A DNA stretch of 64,000 nucleotides from Methylobacterium mesophilicum SR1.6/6 (GCF_000364445.2 NZ_CP043538.1:2363612-2427611); one strand, 5' to 3'. Shown: positions 34,282-43,554, counted from the first letter of the stretch. Translations and numbers: made by a program. Notes: a model not told the origin generated them from the sequence alone.

Positions 34282-35042
34282 CCGGGACCGCGCCGAACCC
34301 GGACACCCTTCGGCACACGGTAACGGAGCAGCTCGGCTACTGGGACGCCGAGCAGGCGGCCTTGGCCGAGCTGGCCCCGGGCTTCCTCGACGCCTGGGCG
34401 CGGCTGGCGACGGTCCCGGTGCGCAAGAACCATCTCGGCGCCAAGGACCGCGCCCTGATCGCGCTCTCGGCCGCGACCGCCGCGACGCATCTCTACGCGC
34501 CCGGGACCCGTCGCCAGATTCGCAACGCCCTCGACGCGGGCGCGACGGCCGACGAGATCACGGAGGTTCTCGCGCTGACGGCGACCCTCGGCATCCACGC
34601 CTGCAACATCGGCGTGCCGCTGCTGCTGGAGGTGCTGGAGGAAGCCGGCCAGCGGAGCGGCCCCGCACCGCTGACGCCGCGGCAGGAGCGGCTGAAATCC
34701 GACTTCACCCGCGACCGGGGCTACTGGCACGCGTTCTGGGACGGTCTCCTCGAACTCGATCCCGACCTGTTCGAGGGCTATCTCGACTTCTCGGCCTGGC
34801 CCTGGCGTCACGGCGTCCTGACCCCGAAGATGAAGGAGTTCGTCTACTGCGCCTTCGACGCGGCGGCGACCCATCTCTACGTGCCGGGCCTGAAGATGCA
34901 CATGAAGAACGCGCTCGGCTACGGGGCGACCAAGGAGGAACTCATGGAGGTTCTCGAGATCGTCAGCCTGATCGGCATGCACGGTGCGGAACTGGCCGCG
35001 CCCATCCTGCGCGACGAATTGGCCGCACGGCGCCGGGGCTGA
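34278..35042 (+). CDS. Protein with two carboxymuconolactone decarboxylase domains
   Basis: A 254-aa protein with two related CMD halves. The first holds LGAKDRALIALSAATAATHL and ITEVLALTATLGIHACNIGV; the second holds LTPKMKEFVYCAFDAAATHL, LKMHMKNALGYGATKEELME and VSLIGMHGAELAAP. The repeated DxAAATHLYxPG block shows an internal duplication. No CxxC motif, so not an AhpD peroxidase. It overlaps the cupin gene by 4 bases and probably acts with it in the catabolic route. Confidence 0.9.
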   Translation: MTGTAPNPDTLRHTVTEQLGYWDAEQAALAELAPGFLDAWARLATVPVRKNHLGAKDRALIALSAATAATHLYAPGTRRQIRNALDAGATADEITEVLALTATLGIHACNIGVPLLLEVLEEAGQRSGPAPLTPRQERLKSDFTRDRGYWHAFWDGLLELDPDLFEGYLDFSAWPWRHGVLTPKMKEFVYCAFDAAATHLYVPGLKMHMKNALGYGATKEELMEVLEIVSLIGMHGAELAAPILRDELAARRRG

Positions 35043-35163
35043 TGGCCGGACTGGCCGGCCGGATGACGGGCGCGACGAAGCACGTCCCGGGGGGCATGCC
35101 TTGCCACCCGACGGTGCACCATGTCACCCGTCTAGCTCGACGTCGGTCCGCGAACGCCAAGCG

Positions 35164-35856
35164 ATGAACAAGATCAGGGCCATCCAGCCGGATACGCTCC
35201 GCCAGAAGGTCGAGGACGCCGTCCGCGAGGCGATCACCTCGGGCGTCTACGCGCCGGGCGAGCGGCTGATCGAGCGCGAATTGTGCGAGGGGCTTGGCGT
35301 CAGCCGCGCCTCCGTGCGTGAGGCTCTGCGCAAGCTGGAGGCCGAGAAGCTCGTCCATACGGTGCCGCACAAAGGCCCGGTCGTGGCATCGATCTCGGTG
35401 GAGGAAGCGCGTCAGCTCTACGCGCTGCGCGCCGTCTTGGAGGGCTACGCGGCGCACGAATTCGCGGCTCAAGCCTCGAACGCGGCGATCGCGGAATTCG
35501 GGCAGGCAGCCGGGCATCTGCGCGAGGCGGCTGATAGCGGCGACACGGATCGCGTCTTGCGGGCAAAGGGCGCCCTGTACGATGTCATGCTCAGCCATTG
35601 CGGGAATGCGCTCGTCCGCGAGATCCTGCGCGGCTTCTACTCCCGGATCAATCTGCTGCGCGCGACATCCCTGATGCATCCTGAGCGGCTACCGCACAGT
35701 CTGGCCGAGATCGATGCCCTCGTCGAAGCCTTTCGGGCCCGCGATGCCGCGAAAGCGGAGCAGCTGGCCCGGCTCCACGTGACCAATGCGTGCGAGGTCG
35801 CCTTGAAGCAACTCGCGTTTCGCATCCGCCAGCAGGCCCTCGATGCCGCGAGCTGA
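35164..35856 (+). CDS. GntR family transcriptional regulator (FCD subfamily)
   Basis: A 230-aa regulator. The winged helix spans about 10-75 (VREAITSGVYAPGERLIERE, then LGVSRASVREALRKLEAEKL) and the C-terminal FCD ligand domain follows (LYALRAVLEGYAAHEFA, RAKGALYDVMLSHCGNALVR, INLLRATSLMHPERLPHSLA). FCD domains bind organic acids, often with a metal held by Asp/His residues. Last gene of the plus arm and convergent with the minus arm; it probably represses the operon in the absence of substrate. Start 35164 gives the usual short N-terminus. Confidence 0.92.
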   Translation: MNKIRAIQPDTLRQKVEDAVREAITSGVYAPGERLIERELCEGLGVSRASVREALRKLEAEKLVHTVPHKGPVVASISVEEARQLYALRAVLEGYAAHEFAAQASNAAIAEFGQAAGHLREAADSGDTDRVLRAKGALYDVMLSHCGNALVREILRGFYSRINLLRATSLMHPERLPHSLAEIDALVEAFRARDAAKAEQLARLHVTNACEVALKQLAFRIRQQALDAAS

Positions 35857-36023
35857 GCCGGCCCCGAGTACCGCGCGAACGTCCGGCTGCTCCTCGGATC
35901 CGATAACCGTCTGTACTGCTGGCCGCTTCGCGGGCGATTTCGACGTCCGGTTCGGCATGGACAGCCGCGGAAAGTGAAACCGATTACCAGGGCTCCCGTC
36001 CTGAGCGGGATCGACACGCCTAT

Positions 36024-36986
36024 TCAGGCGAACCCGTAGAGCTCCGCAGGATTGTCGACCAGAACCCGCGCCCGCGCTCGGTCGTCGGGCACCCATGCGG
36101 TCAGAATGTCGAGCAGCCGGGCATCGTCCGGCATGTGCTTCTCGCCCCGGTGCGGCCAGTCGCTGCCCCAGACCATCCGCTCCGGGGCCGCCGCCGCGAA
36201 GGACTTCGCGACTGCCGTGGCATCGGCGTAGGCGGGCGGTCCGCTGGCGGTGTTGAGATAGGCGCCCGACAGCTTCATCCACGTGCGACCGCCGTCGAGC
36301 AGCCCACGCACCACGGCGTAGGCGGGATGATCCACGCCCCGGTCCGGCGGAAGCCGCGCCAGGTGATCGATGACGAGGGGCGTCGGAAGGCGCCGTAGCA
36401 CCGGCTCCAAAAGAGCGATCTGGTCGCCGGTCGCGTAGATCTGGACGTGCCAGCCAAGGGGCTCGACCTTGCGGGCCATCGCCTCCAGGCGCTCGGCGGT
36501 GGTCGGTCCCCAGGATTGCGGCGTGCCGAAATTCACGCGGATGCCCACCGCGCCCTGGGCCGCCATGGCCCGGAGCTCGGCCTCGGCGATGTCGAGATCG
36601 ACCACGACCACCGCGCGGGCCGAACGACCGAACTGCGCCACGCCGTCGAGGGTCGCGCGGTTGTCGGTGCCGTAGGTCGAGGGCGTCACCACCACCACCC
36701 GGCTGGTCCCGAGGCGCGCCTGCAAGCGGCGGTAGGCGGCGACGTCACTGTCCAGCACCGGCTGGCCCTTCCAGTGGGGCGAGGCCGGGAAGCGGGTCGA
36801 CAGGATGTGGATGTGGCAGTCGCAGGCGTTCGGCGGAACGGCGGTCGTCGGTGCCTCCGTCCCCGACGAGAAGGGGAAGTCCTCCGCTGCGCCAGCCGGG
36901 CGGTGACGCAGGCCGGCGGCCGCGGCCAGAGCGAGCGTCGCCCCGCCCTTGAGGATGGTGCGCCGGGATCGGGTTAGGCCGCGCAT
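36024..36986 (-). CDS. Secreted amidohydrolase family protein (LigI-like), Tat-type signal
   Basis: A 320-aa protein with a twin-arginine-like leader (LTRSRRTILKGGATLALAAA) and a TIM-barrel amidohydrolase_2 domain: CDCHIHILSTRF (metal-binding HxH-type strand), VVTPSTYGTDNRATLDG, LVIDHLARLPPDRG, MKLSGAYLNTASGPP and MVWGSDWPHRGEKHM. The layout is that of 2-pyrone-4,6-dicarboxylate lactonase (LigI). It would hydrolyse a lactone, here apparently in the periplasm. Last gene of the minus arm, 29 bases after the stop of a paralogue. Confidence 0.88.
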   Translation of the reverse strand: MRGLTRSRRTILKGGATLALAAAAGLRHRPAGAAEDFPFSSGTEAPTTAVPPNACDCHIHILSTRFPASPHWKGQPVLDSDVAAYRRLQARLGTSRVVVVTPSTYGTDNRATLDGVAQFGRSARAVVVVDLDIAEAELRAMAAQGAVGIRVNFGTPQSWGPTTAERLEAMARKVEPLGWHVQIYATGDQIALLEPVLRRLPTPLVIDHLARLPPDRGVDHPAYAVVRGLLDGGRTWMKLSGAYLNTASGPPAYADATAVAKSFAAAAPERMVWGSDWPHRGEKHMPDDARLLDILTAWVPDDRARARVLVDNPAELYGFA

Positions 36987-37015
36987 GTGCGTGATCCTCA
37001 CTCCAGGGGATCGAA

Positions 37016-37954
37016 TCAGAAGCCGTAGAGCTTGGCCGGGTTGGACACGAGGATCCGGTTCCGCACCGTCTCGTCGGGGGCCCAGCCCGCCAGGAGGTCG
37101 AGGAGCACGGCATCGTCCGGCTTCGCGTCGGCCGGGGAGGTCGGATGCGGCCAGTCGCTGCCCCAGACGAGGCGCTCGGGGGCGCATTGCACGAAGGCGC
37201 GGGCGAGGCGGCTCCGGTCGGCGTAGCTCGGCGGTCCGACCTTCGAGAGAATGTAGGCGCCGGTGAGCTTCACCCAGGCGCCGTGCGTCTCGATCAGGTT
37301 GGCGATGACCTTGAAGCCCGGATGGTCGGGGCCGGCGGGCTCGGGCAGGTGGCCCATATGGTCGAAGACGACCGGGACCGGCAGGCCCTTCAGGCTGTCG
37401 GCCAGTTCCACGATCTTGTCGCCGTCGGAGACCAGCTGGATATGCCAGCCGAGGTCGGCGATCTTGCGGGCGACCGGCGCCATGTCGGTGATCGGTGCGC
37501 CGCCCGGCAAGCGCGTCCCGAACCGGACGCCGCGGATGCCGGCCGCGTCCAGGCGCTTCAGTTCCTCCGGCGTGACCGAGGCGTCGAGCATCGCGATGCC
37601 CCGGGCGGTCGGCCCGAACGCCTTCAGGGATTGGACCAGGAGGCCGTTGTCGACCCCGTAGGTCGAGGGCTGCACCACGACGTGCCGGGCGATGCCGAGG
37701 CGCTGCATCAGGAGGCGGTAATCCGCGACGCTGGCATCCGGCGGCCGCAGGGTGGCGCCGGGCGCGGCCGGGAAGCGCGCATCGTAGATGTGGTGGTGGC
37801 AGTCCGTGGCGCCCGGCGGCACGGCGAAGCTCGGCCGATCCGTGCCCGAGGACCAGGGCACGGTCTGCGCCAAGACAGGTCGCAGCCCGACGCCCAGGGC
37901 GGCGCCGGCCATGAGGGCCGCGAGATGCGCGCGGCGGGTCGTCGAGGGGATCAT
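37016..37954 (-). CDS. Secreted amidohydrolase family protein (LigI-like), second copy
   Basis: A 312-aa paralogue of the downstream enzyme, with a leader TTRRAHLAALMAGAALGVGL (RR pair, Tat-type possible), DCHHHIYDARFPAAPGA, VVQPSTYGVDNGLLVQSL, VVFDHMGHLPEPAGPDHP, VKLTGAYILSKVGPPSY and LVWGSDWPHPTSPADAKPDD. The HxH, DH, and SDWPH elements of the metal site are present. Tandem duplication with divergence suggests two related lactone substrates. 13 bases separate it from the SMP-30 gene. Confidence 0.88.
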   Translation of the reverse strand: MIPSTTRRAHLAALMAGAALGVGLRPVLAQTVPWSSGTDRPSFAVPPGATDCHHHIYDARFPAAPGATLRPPDASVADYRLLMQRLGIARHVVVQPSTYGVDNGLLVQSLKAFGPTARGIAMLDASVTPEELKRLDAAGIRGVRFGTRLPGGAPITDMAPVARKIADLGWHIQLVSDGDKIVELADSLKGLPVPVVFDHMGHLPEPAGPDHPGFKVIANLIETHGAWVKLTGAYILSKVGPPSYADRSRLARAFVQCAPERLVWGSDWPHPTSPADAKPDDAVLLDLLAGWAPDETVRNRILVSNPAKLYGF

Positions 37955-37967
37955 CCGTCCGATCCGT

Positions 37968-38888
37968 TCAATGATGCGAGAAGAGGGTCTGGCCGGCGGC
38001 CGGCATCCGCGCCGTGAGGATGCTGCCGGTCTGGGATTCGGTGATGAACAGCGTCGCGCCGTCCGGGCCGCCATAGGCGACGTTGGTGGTCGAGATCCCG
38101 GCGGGCGACTTCACCCGCAGCAGCGGCTCGGCGACCGGCGACAGCCGCCAGATCGAGCCGAACCCGGTATGGGCGACGATCAGGCAGCCCTCGGCATCGA
38201 GCGCGATGCCGTCCGGGCCGCCGAGCCCGCCGTGCAGTTGCGCGAACACGCCGACCTTGGCGACGAGGCCGCTGGCGTTCAGGGGGATGCGCCAGATCTG
38301 CTGGGCACGGGTCACGGCCACGAACAGGCTGCCCATGGCATCGTCGATGACGATGCCGTTCGGGCTCGGCACCGTGTCCACGAGGCAGGTCAGCTCGCCG
38401 GAGGGGCGCAGGCGGTAGACCCGGCCGGTCGGATCCTGCAGCCCGGTCTGGCCCTGATCGGTGAAGTAGAGGTCGCCGGTCTTCGCGAAGGTCAGGTCGT
38501 TGACCCCGCGAAAGCCCTCCGAGCCCGCTGTGTCCAGGAACGGCGTCACCGCCCCCGTGTCGGGATCGAGGAGCATCAGGCCGCGCTTGTAGCAGGTGAT
38601 GAAGATCCGGCCGTCTCGGTGGATCTTCATCCCGTTGGGCCAGCCGTCGTATTCGGCGACGAGGTCCCATTCGCCGGCCTGGTCGATGCGGAAGATCCGG
38701 CCGAAGGGGATGTCGGTGACGTAGAGGCGGCCGGCCCGGTCGAAGACGGGTCCTTCCAGGAAGGAGTCGATGGCGTGGCCGCCCCGGTTGGCGTTCGCCC
38801 AGGCTGTTGGCCGTACCTTGCGGAAGCGGTCGGGCAGACGCGTGAAGATCTCGGCCGTCACGGCCGGCGGGGGAGCGAAGAACGACAT
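37968..38888 (-). CDS. SMP-30/gluconolactonase family protein
   Basis: A 306-aa six-bladed beta-propeller of the SMP-30/LRE group: FLEGPVFDRAGRLYVTDIPF, YDGWPNGMKIHRDGRIFITC, GFRGVNDLTFAKTGDLYFTD and VPSPNGIVIDDAMGSLFVAV. The acidic and Asn metal ligands (EGP, NG, ND) are present. It opens sugar-type lactones or similar esters. No signal peptide from ATG 38888. Between the MFS and amidohydrolase genes in the minus arm, adding a further ring-opening enzyme to the cluster. Confidence 0.9.
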   Translation of the reverse strand: MSFFAPPPAVTAEIFTRLPDRFRKVRPTAWANANRGGHAIDSFLEGPVFDRAGRLYVTDIPFGRIFRIDQAGEWDLVAEYDGWPNGMKIHRDGRIFITCYKRGLMLLDPDTGAVTPFLDTAGSEGFRGVNDLTFAKTGDLYFTDQGQTGLQDPTGRVYRLRPSGELTCLVDTVPSPNGIVIDDAMGSLFVAVTRAQQIWRIPLNASGLVAKVGVFAQLHGGLGGPDGIALDAEGCLIVAHTGFGSIWRLSPVAEPLLRVKSPAGISTTNVAYGGPDGATLFITESQTGSILTARMPAAGQTLFSHH

Positions 38889-38922
38889 CGCGTGTCCTCG
38901 GTGTGGACGCGTGGGAGGTGGC

Positions 38923-40242
38923 TCAGGCGGGCAGCGCCGCGGCGTGGGCCTCGCGGGCATGGGCGCGGCTGATCAGGATCACGCTGAGCGCGGCGGCGGC
39001 GTCGAGCGCCGCGACCGGGAGCATGCCGAGGGGGAAGCTGCCGTTCGCGTCCTTCACGAGTCCGACCACGTTCACCATCAGGCCGCCGCCGATCAGGTTC
39101 GAGATCGCGTTGATCCCGGCGAGTCCCGCCGCCAGCGTCCCCGGCGAGAGCCAGCCGGCGGAGAGCGCCCAGAACGGCCCCTTGAACGCGTAGGCGCCGA
39201 CGAGGGCGAAGGACACGGCGAGGACGGTCGTGGCGATGCCGCCGGTGAGGTTGAGGTACGCCAAGCCGGAGGCGGCGAGCAGCAGCGGGATCGCCGTGTG
39301 CCAGCGCCGCTCGCCCTGGCGGTCGGAGTGGCGGCCCCAGAGCACCATCAGGACCGTGGCGATGCCGTAGGGGATCGCGTTGACGAAGCCGGTCTGCAGG
39401 TTCGTCAGCCCGAACGACTTGATCATCTGCGGCTGCCACACAGACAGGACGCTCCCCGTCGCCGAGGCGCCGGAACAGACGAGGGCCATGGTCAGGAAGT
39501 ACTTGTTGCGGGCGAGCTGCCAGAGCGAGATGTGGCCGATCGGCTTGCGCTTGGCCGCCTCCTCGTCGAGGCGCCCGACGAGCCAGGTGCGCTCGTCGTC
39601 GCGGAGCCACGTCGCGTCGCGGGGCCGGTCGGTCAGCACGAACAGGCAGGCGATGCCGAGGCAGACGGTCGGCAGACCCTCCAGCACGAAGAGCCACTGC
39701 CAGCCCTTGAGCCCGAGCAGCCCGTCGAGTTCGAGGAGCGTCACGGAGAGGGGCGACCCGAGGAAGGTCGCGAGCGGGATCGAGACCGTGAAGGTCGCCA
39801 GGATCCGCGCCCGGTACGCGCTCGGCAGCCAGTAGGTCAGGTAGAGGATCGCCCCGGGGAAGAAGCCGGCCTCGGCCGCGCCCAGGATGAAGCGCATCGC
39901 GTAGAGGGAGTGGGGACCGGTCACGAGGGCCATGCCCATGGTGACCAAGCCCCAGGTGATCATGATGCGGGCGATCCAGCGCCGGGCGCCGACCTTCTGC
40001 AGGGCGAGATTGCTCGGAACCTCGACCAGGAAGTACGAGACGAAGAACAGGCTCGCCGCGAAGCCGAACATGGCCGGCGTCAACCCGAGATCCTTGTTCA
40101 TCTGCAGGGCGGCGAAGCCCACGTTCACCCGGTCGAGCAGGGCGCAGAAATAGCAGAGCATCAGGAACGGGACGAGCCGGATGATCACCCGGCGCATCGT
40201 CGCCGTCTCGAGCGGATGCTTGGCGTGCTCTTCGACGGCCAT
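38923..40242 (-). CDS. MFS transporter, anion:cation symporter (ACS) type
   Basis: A 439-aa transporter with 12 hydrophobic segments and ACS-family features: CYFCALLDRVNVGFAALQM, FVSYFLVEVPSNLALQKVG, WIARIMITWGLVTMGMAL and LFVLTDRPRDATWL. This group takes up tartrate, phthalate, galactarate, 4-hydroxyphenylacetate and similar acids. AAAGGGAG lies about 10 bases before ATG 40242. 34 bases before the SMP-30 gene and 87 bases after RraA on the same strand. Confidence 0.92.
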   Translation of the reverse strand: MAVEEHAKHPLETATMRRVIIRLVPFLMLCYFCALLDRVNVGFAALQMNKDLGLTPAMFGFAASLFFVSYFLVEVPSNLALQKVGARRWIARIMITWGLVTMGMALVTGPHSLYAMRFILGAAEAGFFPGAILYLTYWLPSAYRARILATFTVSIPLATFLGSPLSVTLLELDGLLGLKGWQWLFVLEGLPTVCLGIACLFVLTDRPRDATWLRDDERTWLVGRLDEEAAKRKPIGHISLWQLARNKYFLTMALVCSGASATGSVLSVWQPQMIKSFGLTNLQTGFVNAIPYGIATVLMVLWGRHSDRQGERRWHTAIPLLLAASGLAYLNLTGGIATTVLAVSFALVGAYAFKGPFWALSAGWLSPGTLAAGLAGINAISNLIGGGLMVNVVGLVKDANGSFPLGMLPVAALDAAAALSVILISRAHAREAHAAALPA

Positions 40243-40329
40243 CGCCCTTTCTCCCTTTGCTGTGTTGTCGTCTCGTCGTTGCGAGCGTGAGCGAAGCAAG
40301 GACGGGTGAGCCGGCCGGATCTCGCGAGG

Positions 40330-41004
40330 TCAGATCCCCTCGCAGCCCGCCTCCGCGAGGGCGCGCTCGACCCAGGAGCGGTCGACGGTGCCGGCCTTGA
40401 TCGCCGCCATGGTCTTCGCCTCGCCCTGCTGCTTCGTGTCGGCGGCGGCGAAGACCTCCTCGGTCCTGTCGAAGGGCACGCAGACGAAGCCGTCATCGTC
40501 GCCGACGATGAGATCGCCCGGCTCGATCACCATGCCGTCGATGGCGATGGTGGCGTTCACCTCGCCCGGGCCGTTCTTGTAGGGGCCGCGGTGGGTGACG
40601 CCGGCGGCGAAGACCGGGAAGCTGCCGGAGCGGATCCAGCCGTAGTCGCGCACCGCGCCGTTCACGACCACGCCGGCGACGCCGACATGCTGGGCCTGCG
40701 AGAGCATGAGCTCGCCGATGAGGGCGTTGGTCAGGTCGCCGCCCGCGTCGATGACGAGGACGTCGCCGGCCTTCGCGCGGTTGAGGGCGGCGTGCACCAT
40801 CAGGTTGTCGCCGGGCCGCGTCCTGACGGTGAGCGCGACGCCGGACATGACGCCGCCGGCATGGAGCGGCCTGAGGCGCGGCCCGCCATGCGCCATGCGG
40901 TTCATGGAGTCGCTGATGTTGGCGACCGCGATGGCCCTGAACTTCTCGACGGTGGTGGGCTCGACCGTGCGGGTGCGCGGGTGGATCTTGAAACCGATGG
41001 CCAT
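40330..41004 (-). CDS. RraA-like protein, probable oxaloacetate/4-carboxy-4-hydroxy-2-oxoadipate type aldolase
   Basis: A 224-aa protein of the RraA/LigK fold: VEKFRAIAVANISDSMNRMA, VALTVRTRPGDNLMVHAALN, GDVLVIDAGGDLTNALIGEL and VVVNGAVRDYGWIRSG (the Arg-Asp pair of the metal and substrate site). In this context it is more likely a class II pyruvate aldolase or decarboxylase than the RNase E inhibitor. With LigI-like lactonases nearby it recalls protocatechuate 4,5-cleavage or gallate routes. 38 bases after the DUF1932 gene stop. Confidence 0.88.
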   Translation of the reverse strand: MAIGFKIHPRTRTVEPTTVEKFRAIAVANISDSMNRMAHGGPRLRPLHAGGVMSGVALTVRTRPGDNLMVHAALNRAKAGDVLVIDAGGDLTNALIGELMLSQAQHVGVAGVVVNGAVRDYGWIRSGSFPVFAAGVTHRGPYKNGPGEVNATIAIDGMVIEPGDLIVGDDDGFVCVPFDRTEEVFAAADTKQQGEAKTMAAIKAGTVDRSWVERALAEAGCEGI

Positions 41005-41042
41005 GGCTGTTCGTCCTGCGATGCGGGGAGTCGAGGGGTGCG

Positions 41043-41951
41043 TCAGGCGACGGGCTTGAGGCCGGCTTTGAGCACCATGGCGTCGAGGGCCTCCCGGTAG
41101 GTCCGCGGGACGACGCCCTTGAAGTGATCCTTCAGGCCGAGGCTCTCCTTCCAGCGCAGGCGCTGGGCGACGGCGCGGGCCATGATCGGCTCGACGCCGG
41201 CATCGGCGACGGCGTCGGCCGACATCTCCAGCTCCTCGGCCCGGCGCTTGGCGTGGATCGCCCCCGAGGGGGTCAGGCTCTGGACCGTGTCCATCCACGG
41301 TCGGGCGAGGGTCTTGGAGGCCGAGGCGAGGACGACCTCGTCGATGCCGTACTGCCGGGCGGCCAGCAGCATCTCGTCGGTGAGCGCCTCGATCCCCTTG
41401 ATGAGGACCGAGCGGATGATCTTGATCCCCGAGGCGGTGCCGAGCACCGGGCCGGTGAACTCGATCTGCATGCCCCATGGATTCAGCAGGTCGCGGACCT
41501 GCTCGCCGGCCGGGCCGCTCGACAGCATCCGCATGGAATAGCCGTGGAGCGGCGTGCCCTCGATCGAGCCGTCGCCGAGCAGCGCGCCGGTGGCTTCGAG
41601 CTTGCCCGCGACGGTCTGCTTGATCTTCGGCGTGGCCGAGGCGAAGTCGAGGAAGGTGTGGCGGCTCGTCAGCACCGACGCAAAGGCGTCGGCGCTCTCC
41701 AGGGAAGACGCGCCCGGCGTGACGCTGACGATCAGGTCGGCGGCCTCGGCGAGGCCCGCGTTCGAGCGGACGAGGGTGACTCCGGACTCCCTGGCCCGTG
41801 CCTGGATAAGGTCCGCGTAGGGGCCCTCGAAGGCGTACTTGTCGTAGCAGGCGATCGATCCGAGGCCGGCACCGCGCAGGCCGGCGCCGAGCGTGCTGCC
41901 GATCTCGCCGTAGCCGACGAGGCCGAGCCGGAATTGCGTGCGATCTGCCAT
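41043..41951 (-). CDS. NAD(P)-dependent oxidoreductase with DUF1932 C-terminal domain
   Basis: A 302-aa protein related to the 6-phosphogluconate dehydrogenase superfamily. The N-terminal Rossmann part is RLGLVGYGEIGSTLGAGLRG, then VSVTPGASSLESADAF and LDFASATPKIKQTVAGKL; the C-terminal DUF1932 domain starts near IKIIRSVLIKGIEALTDEML. AGGAG precedes the ATG. Family members oxidise hydroxy acids; the exact reaction is unknown. Third dehydrogenase of this broad superfamily in the island. Confidence 0.9.
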   Translation of the reverse strand: MADRTQFRLGLVGYGEIGSTLGAGLRGAGLGSIACYDKYAFEGPYADLIQARARESGVTLVRSNAGLAEAADLIVSVTPGASSLESADAFASVLTSRHTFLDFASATPKIKQTVAGKLEATGALLGDGSIEGTPLHGYSMRMLSSGPAGEQVRDLLNPWGMQIEFTGPVLGTASGIKIIRSVLIKGIEALTDEMLLAARQYGIDEVVLASASKTLARPWMDTVQSLTPSGAIHAKRRAEELEMSADAVADAGVEPIMARAVAQRLRWKESLGLKDHFKGVVPRTYREALDAMVLKAGLKPVA

Positions 41952-42188
41952 GGTGTGCTCCTGTCGGGCTATGCGGTGAGGCCGGTGGTCCGCCCGGCGA
42001 GGCGCAGGCTGGCGGCGCTGGGGTCGCGGGGGACCTCGGCGGAGATCGAGATATCCATGGCCAGCACGGTGCGGTCGGCCTCGGTCATGGTCAGGTCGCC
42101 CGCGAAGCCGCGCACGCGCAGCCCGGCGCGGAAGGCCGCGTCCAGCGACGGGATCTTCGGCCCGGGGGGAGAAGCGGGATCATGACGG

Positions 42189-43514
42189 TCAGGCCAGGAC
42201 CGCAACCGGGACCGCGTCCCGGCGGACCTGCCGGCCGAAGGCCAGCATCGTCAGGGCGCCGATGAGGAGGATCCCCGCGACCATGAGGAGCGGAGCCGTG
42301 AACCCGCCCGAGACGTCGCGCACCAGACCGATCAGGTAGGGGCCGGCGAAGCCGCCGAGATTGCCGATCGAGACGATCATCGCGATCCCGCCCGCCGCCG
42401 CGCGTCCGGTGAGGAAGCCGGACGGCACGGCCCAGAAGGTCGCCACGAAGGCGTTGATGCCCATCACCGCGACGCAGAGCGCCGCGACGGTCAAAAGCGG
42501 CGTCGGCGTGAGGGCGCTCGCCGTCAGCGCGGCGGCGCCGACGAACAGCGCGATCGCGGGATAGATCGTGCGGTCGCTGCCCCGGTCGGACAGGCGGCCC
42601 CACACCACCATCGCCACAGCGCCGCAGAGGTACGGGATGGCGGTCACGAACCCGACCAGCGAGGTCGCGAGCCCGAGCTGCTTGATGATCTGCGGCAGCC
42701 ACAGGCCGATGCCGAGGGAGCCGATAATGGCGCAGAAGTTGATCGCCGCGAGGGTCAGAACCCGCCAGTTCCGAAGCGCCTGCGCCAAGGTCATCGGATG
42801 CTTTCTCTCGATGGTGGCCTTCTCCTCGGCGAGCTTGGCGACGAGCACGTCGCGCTCCGCGGGCGTGAGCCACTGCGCCTTCTCCGGCCGATCGGTGAGG
42901 ACGAAGAGGCAGACGATGCCGAGGATCACCGCCGGCAGGGCTTCGAGGATGAGGAGCCACTGCCATCCGGCGAGGCCGAAGCCCTCGACCTGGACCAGCG
43001 CGCCGGAAATCGGCGAGCCGACGATGTTGGCGACCGGGATCCCGAGCAGGAACAGCGCGGTCGCCCGCGCCCGCACCGCAGAGGGAAACCAGAGGCTCAG
43101 GTAGAGGAAGACGCCGGGCACGAAGCCCGCCTCGCCGAGGCCGAGGAGGAACCGGGCGATGCCGAACTGGATCGGGCCGGTCACGAAGGCGGTCCCCGCC
43201 GAGACGAGACCCCAGGTGATCATGATCCGCGCGATCCAGAGCCTGGCCCCGACGCGCATCATGATCAGGTTGCTGGGGATCTCGGCGAGGAAGTAGCCCA
43301 GGAAGAACAGGCCCGCGCCGATGCCGAAGGACGTCGCGGTGAGACCGATATGGGCGTTCATCGTGAGCGCGGCGAAGCCGACATTCACGCGGTCCAGATA
43401 GCTGACCACGTAGCACACGAAGAGGAACGGCAGGATCCGCCGCATCATCTTGCGATGGAGGTTTCGCTCGTCGACCGCGTGGGCCGGAGCCGGGGCCTGT
43501 TGCCCTCGCGCCAT
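42189..43514 (-). CDS. MFS transporter, anion:cation symporter (ACS) type
   Basis: A 441-aa transporter related to the one at 38923, with CYVVSYLDRVNVGFAALTMN, FFLGYFLAEIPSNLIMMRVG, WIARIMITWGLVSAGTAFV and FLLGLGEAGFVPGVFLYLSL. ATG 43514 is favoured over GTG 43523 because GGGAG lies 9 bases before it. First gene of the minus arm and divergent from the IclR gene, with a palindromic site between them, so it is probably controlled by that regulator. Likely imports the acid degraded by this arm. Confidence 0.92.
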   Translation of the reverse strand: MARGQQAPAPAHAVDERNLHRKMMRRILPFLFVCYVVSYLDRVNVGFAALTMNAHIGLTATSFGIGAGLFFLGYFLAEIPSNLIMMRVGARLWIARIMITWGLVSAGTAFVTGPIQFGIARFLLGLGEAGFVPGVFLYLSLWFPSAVRARATALFLLGIPVANIVGSPISGALVQVEGFGLAGWQWLLILEALPAVILGIVCLFVLTDRPEKAQWLTPAERDVLVAKLAEEKATIERKHPMTLAQALRNWRVLTLAAINFCAIIGSLGIGLWLPQIIKQLGLATSLVGFVTAIPYLCGAVAMVVWGRLSDRGSDRTIYPAIALFVGAAALTASALTPTPLLTVAALCVAVMGINAFVATFWAVPSGFLTGRAAAGGIAMIVSIGNLGGFAGPYLIGLVRDVSGGFTAPLLMVAGILLIGALTMLAFGRQVRRDAVPVAVLA

Positions 43515-43541
43515 GACGTCCACTCCCGAATCGTCATTTTT

Positions 43542-43554
43542 GAAACGACGTTTC
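43542..43554. promoter_or_regulatory. Probable IclR operator
   Basis: GAAACG-A-CGTTTC is a perfect 13-base palindrome in an AT-rich patch between the divergent MFS and IclR genes, 28 bases before the MFS start and 134 bases before the IclR start. Its position and symmetry suit a dimeric regulator binding both promoters. Confidence 0.6.

Noticed and set aside
41969..42205. 78-aa frame between the DUF1932 and MFS genes
   Set aside because: It has a coding-like C-terminal half but no RBS, no family and overlaps the MFS 3' end; it could be a remnant but I cannot support a gene.
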